The translations under genes and the position numbers were made by a program. The notes under the pieces are model-generated. The model was not told where the DNA came from. It searched no databases and saw only the letters and a program-made list of their open reading frames with translations. From Bacteriovoracaceae bacterium (GTDB lineage Bacteria; Bdellovibrionota; UBA2394), in the NCBI GenBank assembly GCA_028287765.1, contig JAQBPA010000240.1, forward strand, positions 1 through 32,157: a DNA stretch of 32,157 bases, in the 5' to 3' direction. This document shows positions 1 through 7,627 of the stretch, piece by piece; the first letter of the stretch is position 1, and the number at the start of each line of letters is the position of its first letter.

Positions 1-211
1 AAGCCTCGGGATCCTGATCCATCGCAAAAATAAAACCAGGCCGAGGATTTTTTTCGAGGAGAGCTCGAAGATGCCCGCCACCTCCCACCGTGAGATCTCC
101 CACTGTGAGATTCGGCTTATCCCAGGATAAAAACTCGAGCACCTCGTTCAGAAGAACGGGTTTATGAGAAAATTTTTCGGAGCGAGCGTCTGAAGTCACT
201 GCTTTGTCCAA
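1..211 (-). CDS. rsmH: 16S rRNA (cytosine(1402)-N4)-methyltransferase RsmH (MraW), 5' part only
   Basis: SAM-dependent methyltransferase that modifies C1402 of 16S rRNA; usually an early gene of the division/cell-wall cluster. Only about 70 N-terminal residues are in the window, and the gene runs off the left edge. The reading contains HKPVLLNEVLEFL followed by GDLTVGGGGHLRALL and then FAMDQDPEA, matching the family's HxPVLLxEVL opening, the glycine-rich SAM loop (GGGGH) and the acidic residue after the second strand. The start chosen is TTG at 211, about nine bases after AAGAAG; an in-frame TGA lies eight codons upstream and no ATG is available. A GTG five codons farther in is the alternative. 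The family identity is clear from the motifs. No MraZ gene precedes it, and the gene upstream is the small periplasmic protein at 260-652. Confidence 0.88.
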   Translation of the reverse strand, partial: MDKAVTSDARSEKFSHKPVLLNEVLEFLSWDKPNLTVGDLTVGGGGHLRALLEKNPRPGFIFAMDQDPEA

Positions 212-259
212 CAGACAGAGCTTCTTGTACGCTCAAGCGAGTGATTAAAATTCAAAAAA

Positions 260-652
260 TTATTTTCCGCTACTTACACGAATCTTGTAACTGCCTTTAG
301 ATTTATAGGTATACCACTTCTCCGACTGAAGTGATTCTTGAGTGCGAGTAGGCGCTCCACATTCAGCAACCATTAAATTTGTTCCATTATCTTTTTTAAG
401 GTTTGCTTTCCATTCGTCGCATCGATGCTCCCAAGTTCGATAGGCCGGCTTCACGCCTTCTTCAGGACTTCCCGAAAGCTCTGTCGATCCAGATTCCACG
501 AAAACCTTCGGCTGGATGATATTTCCTTGGCCTTCTTGAACAACAATCGTTCTGTCGTGATTTTTACTCCTGGTAGACGGTGCTGGCGATTGAGCGACTG
601 CGCCAAATGAAATCAAAAACGAAAATAAAATAGAAGTTGAAATCTTATTCAT
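260..652 (-). CDS. small exported protein of unknown function
   Basis: 130 residues. I do not recognise a family. The N terminus is a typical signal peptide (charged MNK, hydrophobic stretch to about residue 18, cleavage near AVAQS), so the product is probably periplasmic. The mature part is polar, with only two cysteines (C78 and C98), which could form a disulfide. The ATG at 652 is preceded by AAGGAG about ten bases away. The gene begins 14 bases after the PilZ gene and lies just before rsmH on the same strand, so it is probably cotranscribed with both; nothing else in the context suggests a function. Confidence 0.75.
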   Translation of the reverse strand: MNKISTSILFSFLISFGAVAQSPAPSTRSKNHDRTIVVQEGQGNIIQPKVFVESGSTELSGSPEEGVKPAYRTWEHRCDEWKANLKKDNGTNLMVAECGAPTRTQESLQSEKWYTYKSKGSYKIRVSSGK

Positions 653-666
653 AAATAAAAAGCTCC

Positions 667-1044
667 TTATAAAATGGCAAGTTTTTTGATCGCAGCAAGA
701 ATACGGCGACGGTCTTCTAAACTTAGACTTAAAAATTTAACCCCCATGCCCGGTTCCTCTTCATCGGAAGGATTGACCCAGATGACCTCTCCTCGCGTTC
801 GAATGAGCATATCATCGGCAAGGGCAAACTGCATATTAAGATGCGTGCCGGGATCGAGCGGATCCGCAGTTTGGATAAAAATTCCGCTCTCAGAAATATT
901 GGAAGCTACTTCAAATAAATAATGATTATTAGGCGACTCGACATCAACTTTGAGTTGAATCGGAATACGAATGTCGCCCCGCTTCTCGTGAGCTTTGGCT
1001 TTCGCTGATTTCATTCGGTCTTTGGATTTCAAATCTTTTTCCAC
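667..1044 (-). CDS. PilZ domain protein (Myxococcus-type)
   Basis: 125-residue single-domain PilZ protein, the fold that commonly binds cyclic di-GMP. The two binding motifs are visible: R22-G-D-I-R26 (RxxxR) and N49-I-S-E-S-G54 (the D/NxSxxG motif), followed by a beta-rich core ending in GMGVKFLSLS. The family is known from regulators of motility, exopolysaccharide and development. The start is GTG at 1044, with GAGGG six to eight bases upstream. This start makes the gene overlap the 3' end of recJ by 101 bases in another frame. A downstream ATG at 1014 lacks a ribosome binding site. The N-terminal 20 residues are lysine-rich and not part of the domain. Effector partner unknown. Confidence 0.85.
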   Translation of the reverse strand: MEKDLKSKDRMKSAKAKAHEKRGDIRIPIQLKVDVESPNNHYLFEVASNISESGIFIQTADPLDPGTHLNMQFALADDMLIRTRGEVIWVNPSDEEEPGMGVKFLSLSLEDRRRILAAIKKLAIL

Positions 1045-2767
1045 TTACCCTCATCTCTAGAAGATCTTTCAGAACAAGCTCAATTCTTTTATTTCCCATC
1101 CACTCGTTTTCTGAAAGCTCTGCCAAGAAATCGATCTTAAGATCTCGGTTCATACTCACAGCATACGGTGAAAATAGCTTAACCCACGGACTCTTAAAAT
1201 GCAAAACCGACCAGGCTGCCGCATGATGAGTGCCATGAAGCTTCAGATGAATATCCTTCATCAACTGAACTCGGTCGAGCTTAAAATCCTCAACTAAGAG
1301 TAAAGGCGGCGGATTTCCGTTACCAAAGGGTTCAAGAAGAGAAATTACTTCTTGAAGCTTAGAAGGCGAACCAAGTCTCGCATCGACGATCGTGGGAATA
1401 TGAATTTTTACCTGATGTGAAATCGCGTGCTCAAATTCTGCTTCGAAAAGTGAGAGATCCTTATATGAAATGGCAACTCCTGCGGCGAGCGCATGACCTC
1501 CGCCTGAAAGAAGAAGCTCGGGCGATCGAATGCGAATGGCGGCAAGCGCTTCTGAGAGATGGTGACCCGGCGGAGTTCGCAGTGAACCCTTCCAAATTCC
1601 GGAGCGGCCTTCAAAATCAGCAAGTGCGTGCTCATCTTGAAGTTCAGTAAGAACACATGCAGGACGTTTAAAATTTTCGGCGATTCTCGCGGCAAGTAAA
1701 CCAACGATTCCGAGATGAAATGTCGGATCCGCAATCACAATCGTTTTTAAATGGGGAGTCGCTCGAAGTTTTTTTTCTGCGATCTCGAGAGCTTCCTTCA
1801 TTTGAGAAGCTTGAAGTTCTCGCCTCTCCGTATTGTGCTTCTCGAGAACAGAAACATATTCGTAGGCCTCTGCTTCCGTTTTTGCGAGAAGCGCATTTAC
1901 TCCCAGCGTCGGCTCTCCAATTCGTCCTGCAGCATTCAAACGAGGTCCGATGACGAATCCGAGATCGCGCGACTTAAGCACGTTTCCTTCGAGTCCTTGA
2001 TTTCTAAGCATCACCTTAAAACCTTGCCGCTCAGTTGTCTGAAGTTTTTGAAGTCCAAGTCTTACAAAAATTCGATTCGCACCCGTAAGTTCTGCGACAT
2101 CGCAAACTGTGCCGACGGCCACAAGGTCAAGCCACGAACTCAAAGAGAAGTCTTTTAAATCGAGTGCACGCCTGAGACCAATCACGAGTAAAAAAGCCAC
2201 GCCAACACCGGCGAGTTTTTTATCAGGGTAATGGCAGTCCTTTTGTTTTGGATTCAGAACGGCGTTCGCGTTAACACGTGTGCTCGGCACTTCATGATGA
2301 TCGGTCACGATGACTGAAATATTTTGTGAGCGAAGAAACTCAATTCCCTCAAACGAGGCCACACCACAATCGCAAGTGACGATGAGTTTGGTTTCCGGCT
2401 TTTCTTTCAAAAGTTTTTTTGCAGCTTTTAAAGTAACGCCGTATCCCTCGTTAACTCGATGAGGAATAAAAAAATCGACATTTAATTTCCATTCTTTAAA
2501 AACGGTATAAAGAAGAACGGTCGAAGTTGTGCCATCGACATCGTAATCTCCAAAAATAACCACAAGATCTTTTGTGTCGCGAGCTTTTAAAAGAAGTGAG
2601 ATTGCTTCCGGAAGATCTTTTAAACTTTCAAGAGGTGAAGGAATCGCTGACAAAGAAGGATATAAAAAGCGAGTGGCTTCATCGTTTGATCGAAACCCTC
2701 TCTTCCAAAGAACTTCTCGCAAGAGTGCCGGGGCGTCCGGCAGAAATGAAGATTCATACCCCCCCAT
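944..2767 (-). CDS. recJ: single-stranded-DNA-specific 5'-3' exonuclease RecJ
   Basis: DHH-family exonuclease acting in recombination, mismatch and base-excision repair. It has 607 residues, a normal length. Visible motifs are GDYDVDGTTS (D74, D76, D78; motif I, metal ligands), CDCG (131-135), VTDHH (D156-H157-H158), VGTVCDVAEL, GPRLNAAGRIG and the DHHA1 motif SGGGHALAAG. The ATG at 2767 follows the secF stop by a few bases and has only a weak ribosome binding site, suggesting translational coupling with secF. The start codon is followed at once by a run of seven G residues on the coding strand. The last 33 codons overlap the PilZ gene in a different frame. Confidence 0.95.
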   Translation of the reverse strand: MGGYESSFLPDAPALLREVLWKRGFRSNDEATRFLYPSLSAIPSPLESLKDLPEAISLLLKARDTKDLVVIFGDYDVDGTTSTVLLYTVFKEWKLNVDFFIPHRVNEGYGVTLKAAKKLLKEKPETKLIVTCDCGVASFEGIEFLRSQNISVIVTDHHEVPSTRVNANAVLNPKQKDCHYPDKKLAGVGVAFLLVIGLRRALDLKDFSLSSWLDLVAVGTVCDVAELTGANRIFVRLGLQKLQTTERQGFKVMLRNQGLEGNVLKSRDLGFVIGPRLNAAGRIGEPTLGVNALLAKTEAEAYEYVSVLEKHNTERRELQASQMKEALEIAEKKLRATPHLKTIVIADPTFHLGIVGLLAARIAENFKRPACVLTELQDEHALADFEGRSGIWKGSLRTPPGHHLSEALAAIRIRSPELLLSGGGHALAAGVAISYKDLSLFEAEFEHAISHQVKIHIPTIVDARLGSPSKLQEVISLLEPFGNGNPPPLLLVEDFKLDRVQLMKDIHLKLHGTHHAAAWSVLHFKSPWVKLFSPYAVSMNRDLKIDFLAELSENEWMGNKRIELVLKDLLEMRVSGKRFEIQRPNEISESQSSREAGRHSYSDSTQS

Positions 2768-2775
2768 AGGCGAGG

Positions 2776-3960
2776 CTACGCCGCTTTCTTAGTTCGTGGC
2801 TCTCGTTCCCTGATCCAATTGGTAAATAAGATCGCAGGAGCTGCAATGAATATAGAAGAATAGGTTCCTACAATCACTCCGATAAGAAGAGCGTACGCAA
2901 AACCGTGGATCACCGGACCACCCCAAATCCAAAGAGAAAGGGCCGTTAAAAAAACTGTACCTGAAGTAATAATCGTTCGGCTGAGCGTTTGATTAGCAGA
3001 GATATTAATGATCTCTTCGAAACTTTTCCCTTTTAAGTGTTTGGCGACTTCTCGAATTCGATCGTAGACGATGATCGTATCGTTAATAGAGTAACCCGCA
3101 AGGGTGAGAAGAGCCGCCACGGTTGTTAGATCAAAATCGATCCGGAAGAATGAAAAGAATCCGGCCGTAATCGTGACGTCGTGAATGAGCGACAAAACAA
3201 CTCCGGGGGCATAAACCAAGTCGAATCGAATAAAGATATAAACAAAAATAAGAACAGCAGTAATAAAAAGACTTAAGAGTGCCGAAAGTTTAAGATCCTT
3301 CCCTACTTTTGCTCCTACGAAATCAACTTTTTGAATACTCACTTGATCGCCATCGTTTGCCGGAAAATCTTTAACCAGTTCTCGTTGCACAAGCCCTGAA
3401 ATACTTTGGAATGTAAACTGGTACTCATTCGAAGCTTCTCGCCCAAACGTTTCAAAATTCGTCACTTCCAAAAGACCAAACGAAATATTTTTCATTTGCT
3501 TTTTTAATTCTTCAAAGGGAATGGGTTTTGAGAGAGTTAAATAAGCCTTCTCAAGACCCGTGAAACGAAAGCCAGTGACTAACTTTTCTCCCGGTTGCGC
3601 ATAGGACGAAAGTGCGCCCTCAATCGTATTTCGGAGGACATTTTCGTCTGCAAAATCGGCGGCAAAGTGAATGATATATTCTTCTTGAGCTTTATCTTTT
3701 TGAGATCCGAATTCCTGGACGGAAGCATCCTTAATTCCAATTCTTGCAAAACTTTTTCGAAGTTTTTCTGCTCCGTTGGTCGTGCCCTTTGGAAGTCGAA
3801 CGACAAGTTCAATTCCGCCCGCGAAATCGACTCCGAAATTAAAACCTCTCGTCAAAATGAAATAAAGAGAAGTGAACGTCAGAATGCTCGAAAAAAGAAT
3901 CATGAGCATTTTATACTTCATGAAAGGAATTTTTGTGCCCGTAGGAATCAGCTCAAACAT
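2776..3960 (-). CDS. secF: protein translocase subunit SecF
   Basis: Inner-membrane RND-type subunit that, with SecD and YajC, uses proton motive force to pull exported proteins through SecYEG. It has 394 residues. TM1 lies at about residues 15-35, followed by FGVDFAGGIE, a periplasmic domain to about residue 215, the VGAKVGKDL motif, and five TM segments including GYSINDTIIVYDRIRE, the signature of the SecD/SecF family. The periplasmic domain is larger than in E. coli SecF (about 320 residues in total). The start at 3960 lies 19 bases after the secD stop. Confidence 0.96.
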   Translation of the reverse strand: MFELIPTGTKIPFMKYKMLMILFSSILTFTSLYFILTRGFNFGVDFAGGIELVVRLPKGTTNGAEKLRKSFARIGIKDASVQEFGSQKDKAQEEYIIHFAADFADENVLRNTIEGALSSYAQPGEKLVTGFRFTGLEKAYLTLSKPIPFEELKKQMKNISFGLLEVTNFETFGREASNEYQFTFQSISGLVQRELVKDFPANDGDQVSIQKVDFVGAKVGKDLKLSALLSLFITAVLIFVYIFIRFDLVYAPGVVLSLIHDVTITAGFFSFFRIDFDLTTVAALLTLAGYSINDTIIVYDRIREVAKHLKGKSFEEIINISANQTLSRTIITSGTVFLTALSLWIWGGPVIHGFAYALLIGVIVGTYSSIFIAAPAILFTNWIREREPRTKKAA

Positions 3961-3979
3961 CGTTTTGCTCCCTGTGACC

Positions 3980-5659
3980 TTAAACTGAAAGTTTTTGGAT
4001 CGGATGGCGGTCGAGATACCATTCGTAGATCCATTTAGAAAACCATACGGAAGCGATATAACTACAGATCATTCCCATAATAAAAGTAACCGCAAAACCC
4101 CGAATAGGGCCGGTTCCAAAATTATAAAGAACGACTCCGGCGATAACCGTCGTTAAGTTAGAATCAAAGATCGCCCGATGTGCACCTTGGTAACCTGCCT
4201 CAAGTGCAGCGCGAACCTTTTTTCCTGAGCGCAGTTCTTCACGTATGCGTTCGATAATAATCACATTCGCGTCCACCGCGATTCCAATCGTCAGCACGAT
4301 TCCCGCAATACCCGGAAGCGTGAGCGTTGCCTGAAAGAGCGCCATGCTCGCAAGAAGCATTAAAATATTTACGACCAAGCTTAGATCGGCAACAAAACCA
4401 CTCCATCTGTAATAAAGAAGCATAAAGATAACGACCGCAATCGCGCCAATAAGACCGGCAAATTTTCCTTTTTGAATCGAATCTTCTCCAAGACTTGCTC
4501 CAACCGTTCTGTTTTCTAGAATTTCAACAGGAGCAGGAAGTGCTCCCGATCGAAGTACTAAAGCGAGATCTCGTGCTTCGTCTTGCATTCGCTTTCGATT
4601 GCCAGTACCGAGCGAAATGGTAGCCCCGGCACTGAGAGCAGGAATTCGTTCATGGATGACCGGCGCAGAAACCACCACACCGTCGAGTAAAATGGCCAAA
4701 AGTTTTCCAACATTATCTTCCGTAATTTTTTCAAACTGCTGCGCACCCATTTTTGTAAAACGAAGGGAGACGAGAGGTTTTTGAGTCGTTTGATCCGACC
4801 CCACTCGTGCATCTTCAAGCGCTTGTCCCGTAAGGACCGTGGTGGATTTTACAAGGTAAGGACGAAGCGAAACATCGCCGCTTCTCGGATCTGTCGTCTT
4901 TTCGAAAGTGAGCTGAGTGCCCTCGGGAAGCTCCGATTTAATAGCGGCATTCAATCGTTCTAAATCCGCTGCGACAAAATTATTCTTAAATTTAACCTGA
5001 TCGCGAACCTTCTCAACAAGAGCCATCAGTGTTGCAGGATCTTTTGTATCATCGACGAGCTTAAATTCTAGTAAAGCCGTTCGGCCAATCAGTTGAATGG
5101 CGCGCTCCGGATCTTTGATACCGGGGAGTTGCACAAGAATACGATCGTTTCCCTGAATTTGAATAAGCGGTTCAGCTACGCCGAATTCATCCACTCGATT
5201 TCGAATAATGTCTCGAGCTTGATCGAGCGACATTGCAATCGTTCTTTGTTCATATTCGGGTTCAATTTTGATTCGAGTGACTCGATCTTTTCGATCAGAC
5301 ACCGTAAGAACATTATAAAAATCATCCTTCAAAATTTTATCTAAAACGGCTTCGTCTTGAGCATTTCGAACAACCACTTCGATTTCTTTATCGGATTTGA
5401 TATGTTTGAGCTCAACGCCAGTAACATCTTTTTCTTTAAGTCGGTCTTGAATTGTAATTAGAAAATGATCGAGTTCGATATCGAGAGCTTTTTGCACATC
5501 CACACCGAGCACAACGTGAATCCCTCCCCGCAGATCGAGACCAAGATTCATTTTCTTTCCCGGTAGGTATTTAAGGACCGGAGAATTTTCAGGAACAATC
5601 GACGGGATAAGAAGAATTAAAGATAAAATCGTGGCTAAGCCAATAATCCAAATTCGCAT
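3980..5659 (-). CDS. secD: protein translocase subunit SecD
   Basis: Partner of SecF in the SecDF-YajC complex. 559 residues from the chosen start. The protein opens with one TM segment (MRIWIIGLATILS), then GLDLRGGIHVVLGVD, a periplasmic domain with IQLPGI-type and PLVSLRFTKMGAQQFEK segments, and five C-terminal TM segments with the VLTIGIAVDANVIIIERIREE signature. A longer in-frame reading begins at 5722 inside yajC, but the ATG at 5659 has TAGGAG about ten bases upstream and matches the expected N terminus, so it is preferred. It sits 13 bases after the yajC stop. Confidence 0.97.
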   Translation of the reverse strand: MRIWIIGLATILSLILLIPSIVPENSPVLKYLPGKKMNLGLDLRGGIHVVLGVDVQKALDIELDHFLITIQDRLKEKDVTGVELKHIKSDKEIEVVVRNAQDEAVLDKILKDDFYNVLTVSDRKDRVTRIKIEPEYEQRTIAMSLDQARDIIRNRVDEFGVAEPLIQIQGNDRILVQLPGIKDPERAIQLIGRTALLEFKLVDDTKDPATLMALVEKVRDQVKFKNNFVAADLERLNAAIKSELPEGTQLTFEKTTDPRSGDVSLRPYLVKSTTVLTGQALEDARVGSDQTTQKPLVSLRFTKMGAQQFEKITEDNVGKLLAILLDGVVVSAPVIHERIPALSAGATISLGTGNRKRMQDEARDLALVLRSGALPAPVEILENRTVGASLGEDSIQKGKFAGLIGAIAVVIFMLLYYRWSGFVADLSLVVNILMLLASMALFQATLTLPGIAGIVLTIGIAVDANVIIIERIREELRSGKKVRAALEAGYQGAHRAIFDSNLTTVIAGVVLYNFGTGPIRGFAVTFIMGMICSYIASVWFSKWIYEWYLDRHPIQKLSV

Positions 5660-5672
5660 TCTTGATAATCTC

Positions 5673-6035
5673 CTAAACAGCCTTTTCTTTATTAGAGCCC
5701 GAGAACTCGTCTTTGCCAGCAATCGTTTGGCGATCCACTCGGATTTTTACATTCGGAGCAATCTCAAGGGTGATCACTTTGTCGGCGATGCCAACAATTT
5801 TTCCATAAATCCCGCTTTGGGTGACGACGTTATCGTCTTTTTGGAGCTTGGCTAAGAAATCGGCTTGTTTTTTAGCTTTGCGACTTTGAGGAAGAATGAT
5901 CAAAAAGAAAAAGACCGCAAACATCAAAACGATTCCCATAAGAGGGGACCAATCTGATCCGGATTTTGCTGGAGCAGCCGTTTGGGCGAGAAGTGAGTTT
6001 AAGGGTAATAAAGAGATCAAAATGAATTTAAACAT
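5673..6035 (-). CDS. yajC: preprotein translocase accessory subunit YajC
   Basis: Small membrane protein of the SecDF-YajC complex, 120 residues. One strong TM segment (MGIVLMFAVFFFLIIL) is followed by PQSRKAKK and the cytosolic core DNVVTQSGIYGKIVGI, both typical of the family. There is an extra N-terminal signal-like hydrophobic stretch ending SLLAQTAAPA, so the protein may be cleaved or pass the membrane twice. The ATG at 6035 has AAAGG nine bases upstream; the TTG at 6041 is too close to it. First gene of the yajC-secD-secF-recJ run. Confidence 0.95.
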   Translation of the reverse strand: MFKFILISLLPLNSLLAQTAAPAKSGSDWSPLMGIVLMFAVFFFLIILPQSRKAKKQADFLAKLQKDDNVVTQSGIYGKIVGIADKVITLEIAPNVKIRVDRQTIAGKDEFSGSNKEKAV

Positions 6036-6120
6036 AAGCAACTACCTTTCAAATTACCGACGTTAAGAAGAAGCCTGAGGACTGTAAAGATTTTATATAA
6101 GGTTAAATGAGCGCTTTAAA

Positions 6121-6149
6121 GAAAAACGGGCCAGCCCGGAAGCTGACCC
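6121..6149 (-). terminator. hairpin plus T tract upstream of yajC, minus-strand terminator-like
   Basis: Arms 6128-6135 and 6142-6149 form an eight-pair stem (one G-U pair in minus-strand RNA) with a six-base loop. On the minus strand the stem is followed by GTTTTTC at 6127-6121. On the plus strand the same hairpin is followed by ATTTTATTTT, so it could work both ways. No gene ends here on the minus strand, so it would end a leader RNA (attenuation of yajC-secDF) or a small RNA starting near 6270. Alternatively it is what remains of a terminator from before the sugar cassette was inserted. Confidence 0.6.
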
Positions 6150-6199
6150 ATTTTATTTTGTACTTAGGGGGGTAAAAAACTCAATTTCGCTTTGATTCA

Positions 6200-6254
6200 A
6201 TCAGTGGATGCCACCAAACGCCAAGTCCGCATCCACTGATTTTATCTTTTTTAC
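6200..6254. repeat. 12-bp perfect inverted repeat with T-rich plus-strand flank
   Basis: Arms ATCAGTGGATGC (6200-6211) and GCATCCACTGAT (6229-6240) are perfectly complementary around a 17-base spacer. On the plus strand they are followed by TTTATCTTTTTT. This may be a terminator for a plus-strand transcript, the 5' stem of a minus-strand small RNA, or an operator. It lies in the divergent region between yajC and the sugar cassette. The stretch 6036-6472 holds this repeat, the hairpin at 6121-6149 and possible promoter elements (TATAAC near 6278 on the plus strand), but no convincing gene apart from an in-frame upstream extension of the methyltransferase. Confidence 0.55.
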
Positions 6255-6472
6255 ACTCGTTATTTTTCACACACGGTATAACTTTTCGACGCCTTCACTA
6301 GTCATTGCAAGCTATATGCCAAGTGTCGCAGGACGTAAGTCATGAAAATCACGTCTATGAAATTTTTGCGATGAGACAACGAGATCCCAAAGTGACCAGT
6401 CAATGGGCAGAAAGTGAGGTCTTTCCTTTATTCTTCGAGATATCGGCTTTCATTTCTTCTACAATCAAAGCA

Positions 6473-7612
6473 ATGAAAGTAGAGGGGCTTATTGAGAGAA
6501 GTGGGTGCGTTCTCACCCAAAACCGTGATTTAGAATTTCTCCATTCCTTTAAGGATTTTCCTATTTTCATGGGATGTACAAGTCGTCCCCTAGCTGAAGA
6601 TTTGCACGAGGACATGAATTGGTTTATTAGTCGCTCGAGCGGCGTGATTCAATTAAATCCGCTTATTCCCCCCGAAATCCTTTACGCGAACGCTCACAAC
6701 GAAGCACTGGGAGGCGTGTGGACTCAGCATCACGCAGAATTTTCGGCGTTCATCTCTCAGTTCAAACCTAAAAGCATTATCGAGATGGGCGGGGCCAATG
6801 CACTTTTGGCTAAAAATTATTTAAAACAAAATCCAACCGCCGAATGGACCCTTGTTGATCCCAATGCGGGTGAATCAAACGATCTTCGAATTCGAAAGAT
6901 TTCTGGATTTGTAGATTCAAGATTTAGAGTAAAGGGTTCATTCGACGCCATTGTTCAGTCGCATCTCTTTGAACATCTCTATCAGCCGAGTGAATTCATG
7001 GAATCTATTTCGAACCAAACACGTACGGGGCAATATTTGTTTTTTTCAATTCCTAATATGCGTTCTCTTTTATCTCAAAGTTATCTCAACTGCCTCAATT
7101 TTGAACACACCGTCTTTCTCGATGACGACCATATTTGTTCTCTGCTGAAACGAAGCGACTTCGAAATTTTAGAAAAGAAGCACTTCATGGATCACAGTAT
7201 CTTTTATGCTGCAGTTAAGACCACAAAGAGGCCGCAACCACCGTTTTCAAATCTTTATGATCAAAATAAAAAAATGTTTTTAAACTTCATCGACACTTAT
7301 TCGAAATGGGTTAGCGAGACAAATAAGCGCATAGTCCATGAGAACCTTCCGATTTGGTTGTTTGGTGGACATATCTTCTCGCAATTCCTCATCAGCTTTG
7401 GTTTGAACACATCGAAGGTCCACGGCATTTTAGATAATGGCCAACTCAAAATTGGAAAGCGGCTTTACGGAACAAGTTTTAGCGTGGAATCACCCCAAAT
7501 TTTAAAAGGCAAAGGTCCTGCAATCGTTATTTTGAAAGCAGCCAGTTACAATACTGAGATTAAGAGACAAATTCTTGAAACAGTGAACGATCAAGTCATT
7601 TTCTGGGAATAA
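6473..7612 (+). CDS. SAM-dependent sugar C-methyltransferase-like protein
   Basis: About 379 residues from this start. The layout matches three-part nucleotide-sugar C-methyltransferases: a short N-terminal domain that normally binds zinc, a class I SAM domain (IIEMGGANALLA at about 102-113, VDPN at about 128-131, the acceptor-site region with HLFEHL), and a C-terminal Rossmann-like domain (PIWLFGGHIFSQF, then ILDNGQLKIGKRLYG). The usual CxxC...CxxCG zinc site is degraded: the second pair reads S53-R-S-S56-G, and the first pair keeps one Cys (C12). The start is unsure. The frame is open upstream to a TTG at 6305 with an ATG at 6371, and none of these has a clear ribosome binding site; 6473 was chosen because family members begin about ten residues before the first Cys. 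First gene of the sugar cassette. Confidence 0.82.
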   Translation: MKVEGLIERSGCVLTQNRDLEFLHSFKDFPIFMGCTSRPLAEDLHEDMNWFISRSSGVIQLNPLIPPEILYANAHNEALGGVWTQHHAEFSAFISQFKPKSIIEMGGANALLAKNYLKQNPTAEWTLVDPNAGESNDLRIRKISGFVDSRFRVKGSFDAIVQSHLFEHLYQPSEFMESISNQTRTGQYLFFSIPNMRSLLSQSYLNCLNFEHTVFLDDDHICSLLKRSDFEILEKKHFMDHSIFYAAVKTTKRPQPPFSNLYDQNKKMFLNFIDTYSKWVSETNKRIVHENLPIWLFGGHIFSQFLISFGLNTSKVHGILDNGQLKIGKRLYGTSFSVESPQILKGKGPAIVILKAASYNTEIKRQILETVNDQVIFWE

Positions 7613-7627
7613 AAAGGAAACAGTGAA

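Noticed and set aside
1751-2158. 135-codon plus-strand frame inside recJ
   Set aside because: Antisense to a strongly conserved RecJ coding region; no ribosome binding site and an unnatural composition (Ser/Cys/Arg-rich).
3595-4038. 147-codon plus-strand frame across secF and the secF/secD junction
   Set aside because: Shadow of the conserved SecF frame with no start signal and no recognisable protein features.
6202-6210. Eleven-residue leader peptide frame (MRTWRLVASTD) on the minus strand within the inverted repeat
   Set aside because: No ribosome binding site at a workable distance; the frame is a by-product of the inverted repeat. Kept only as a remark in the leader-RNA finding.
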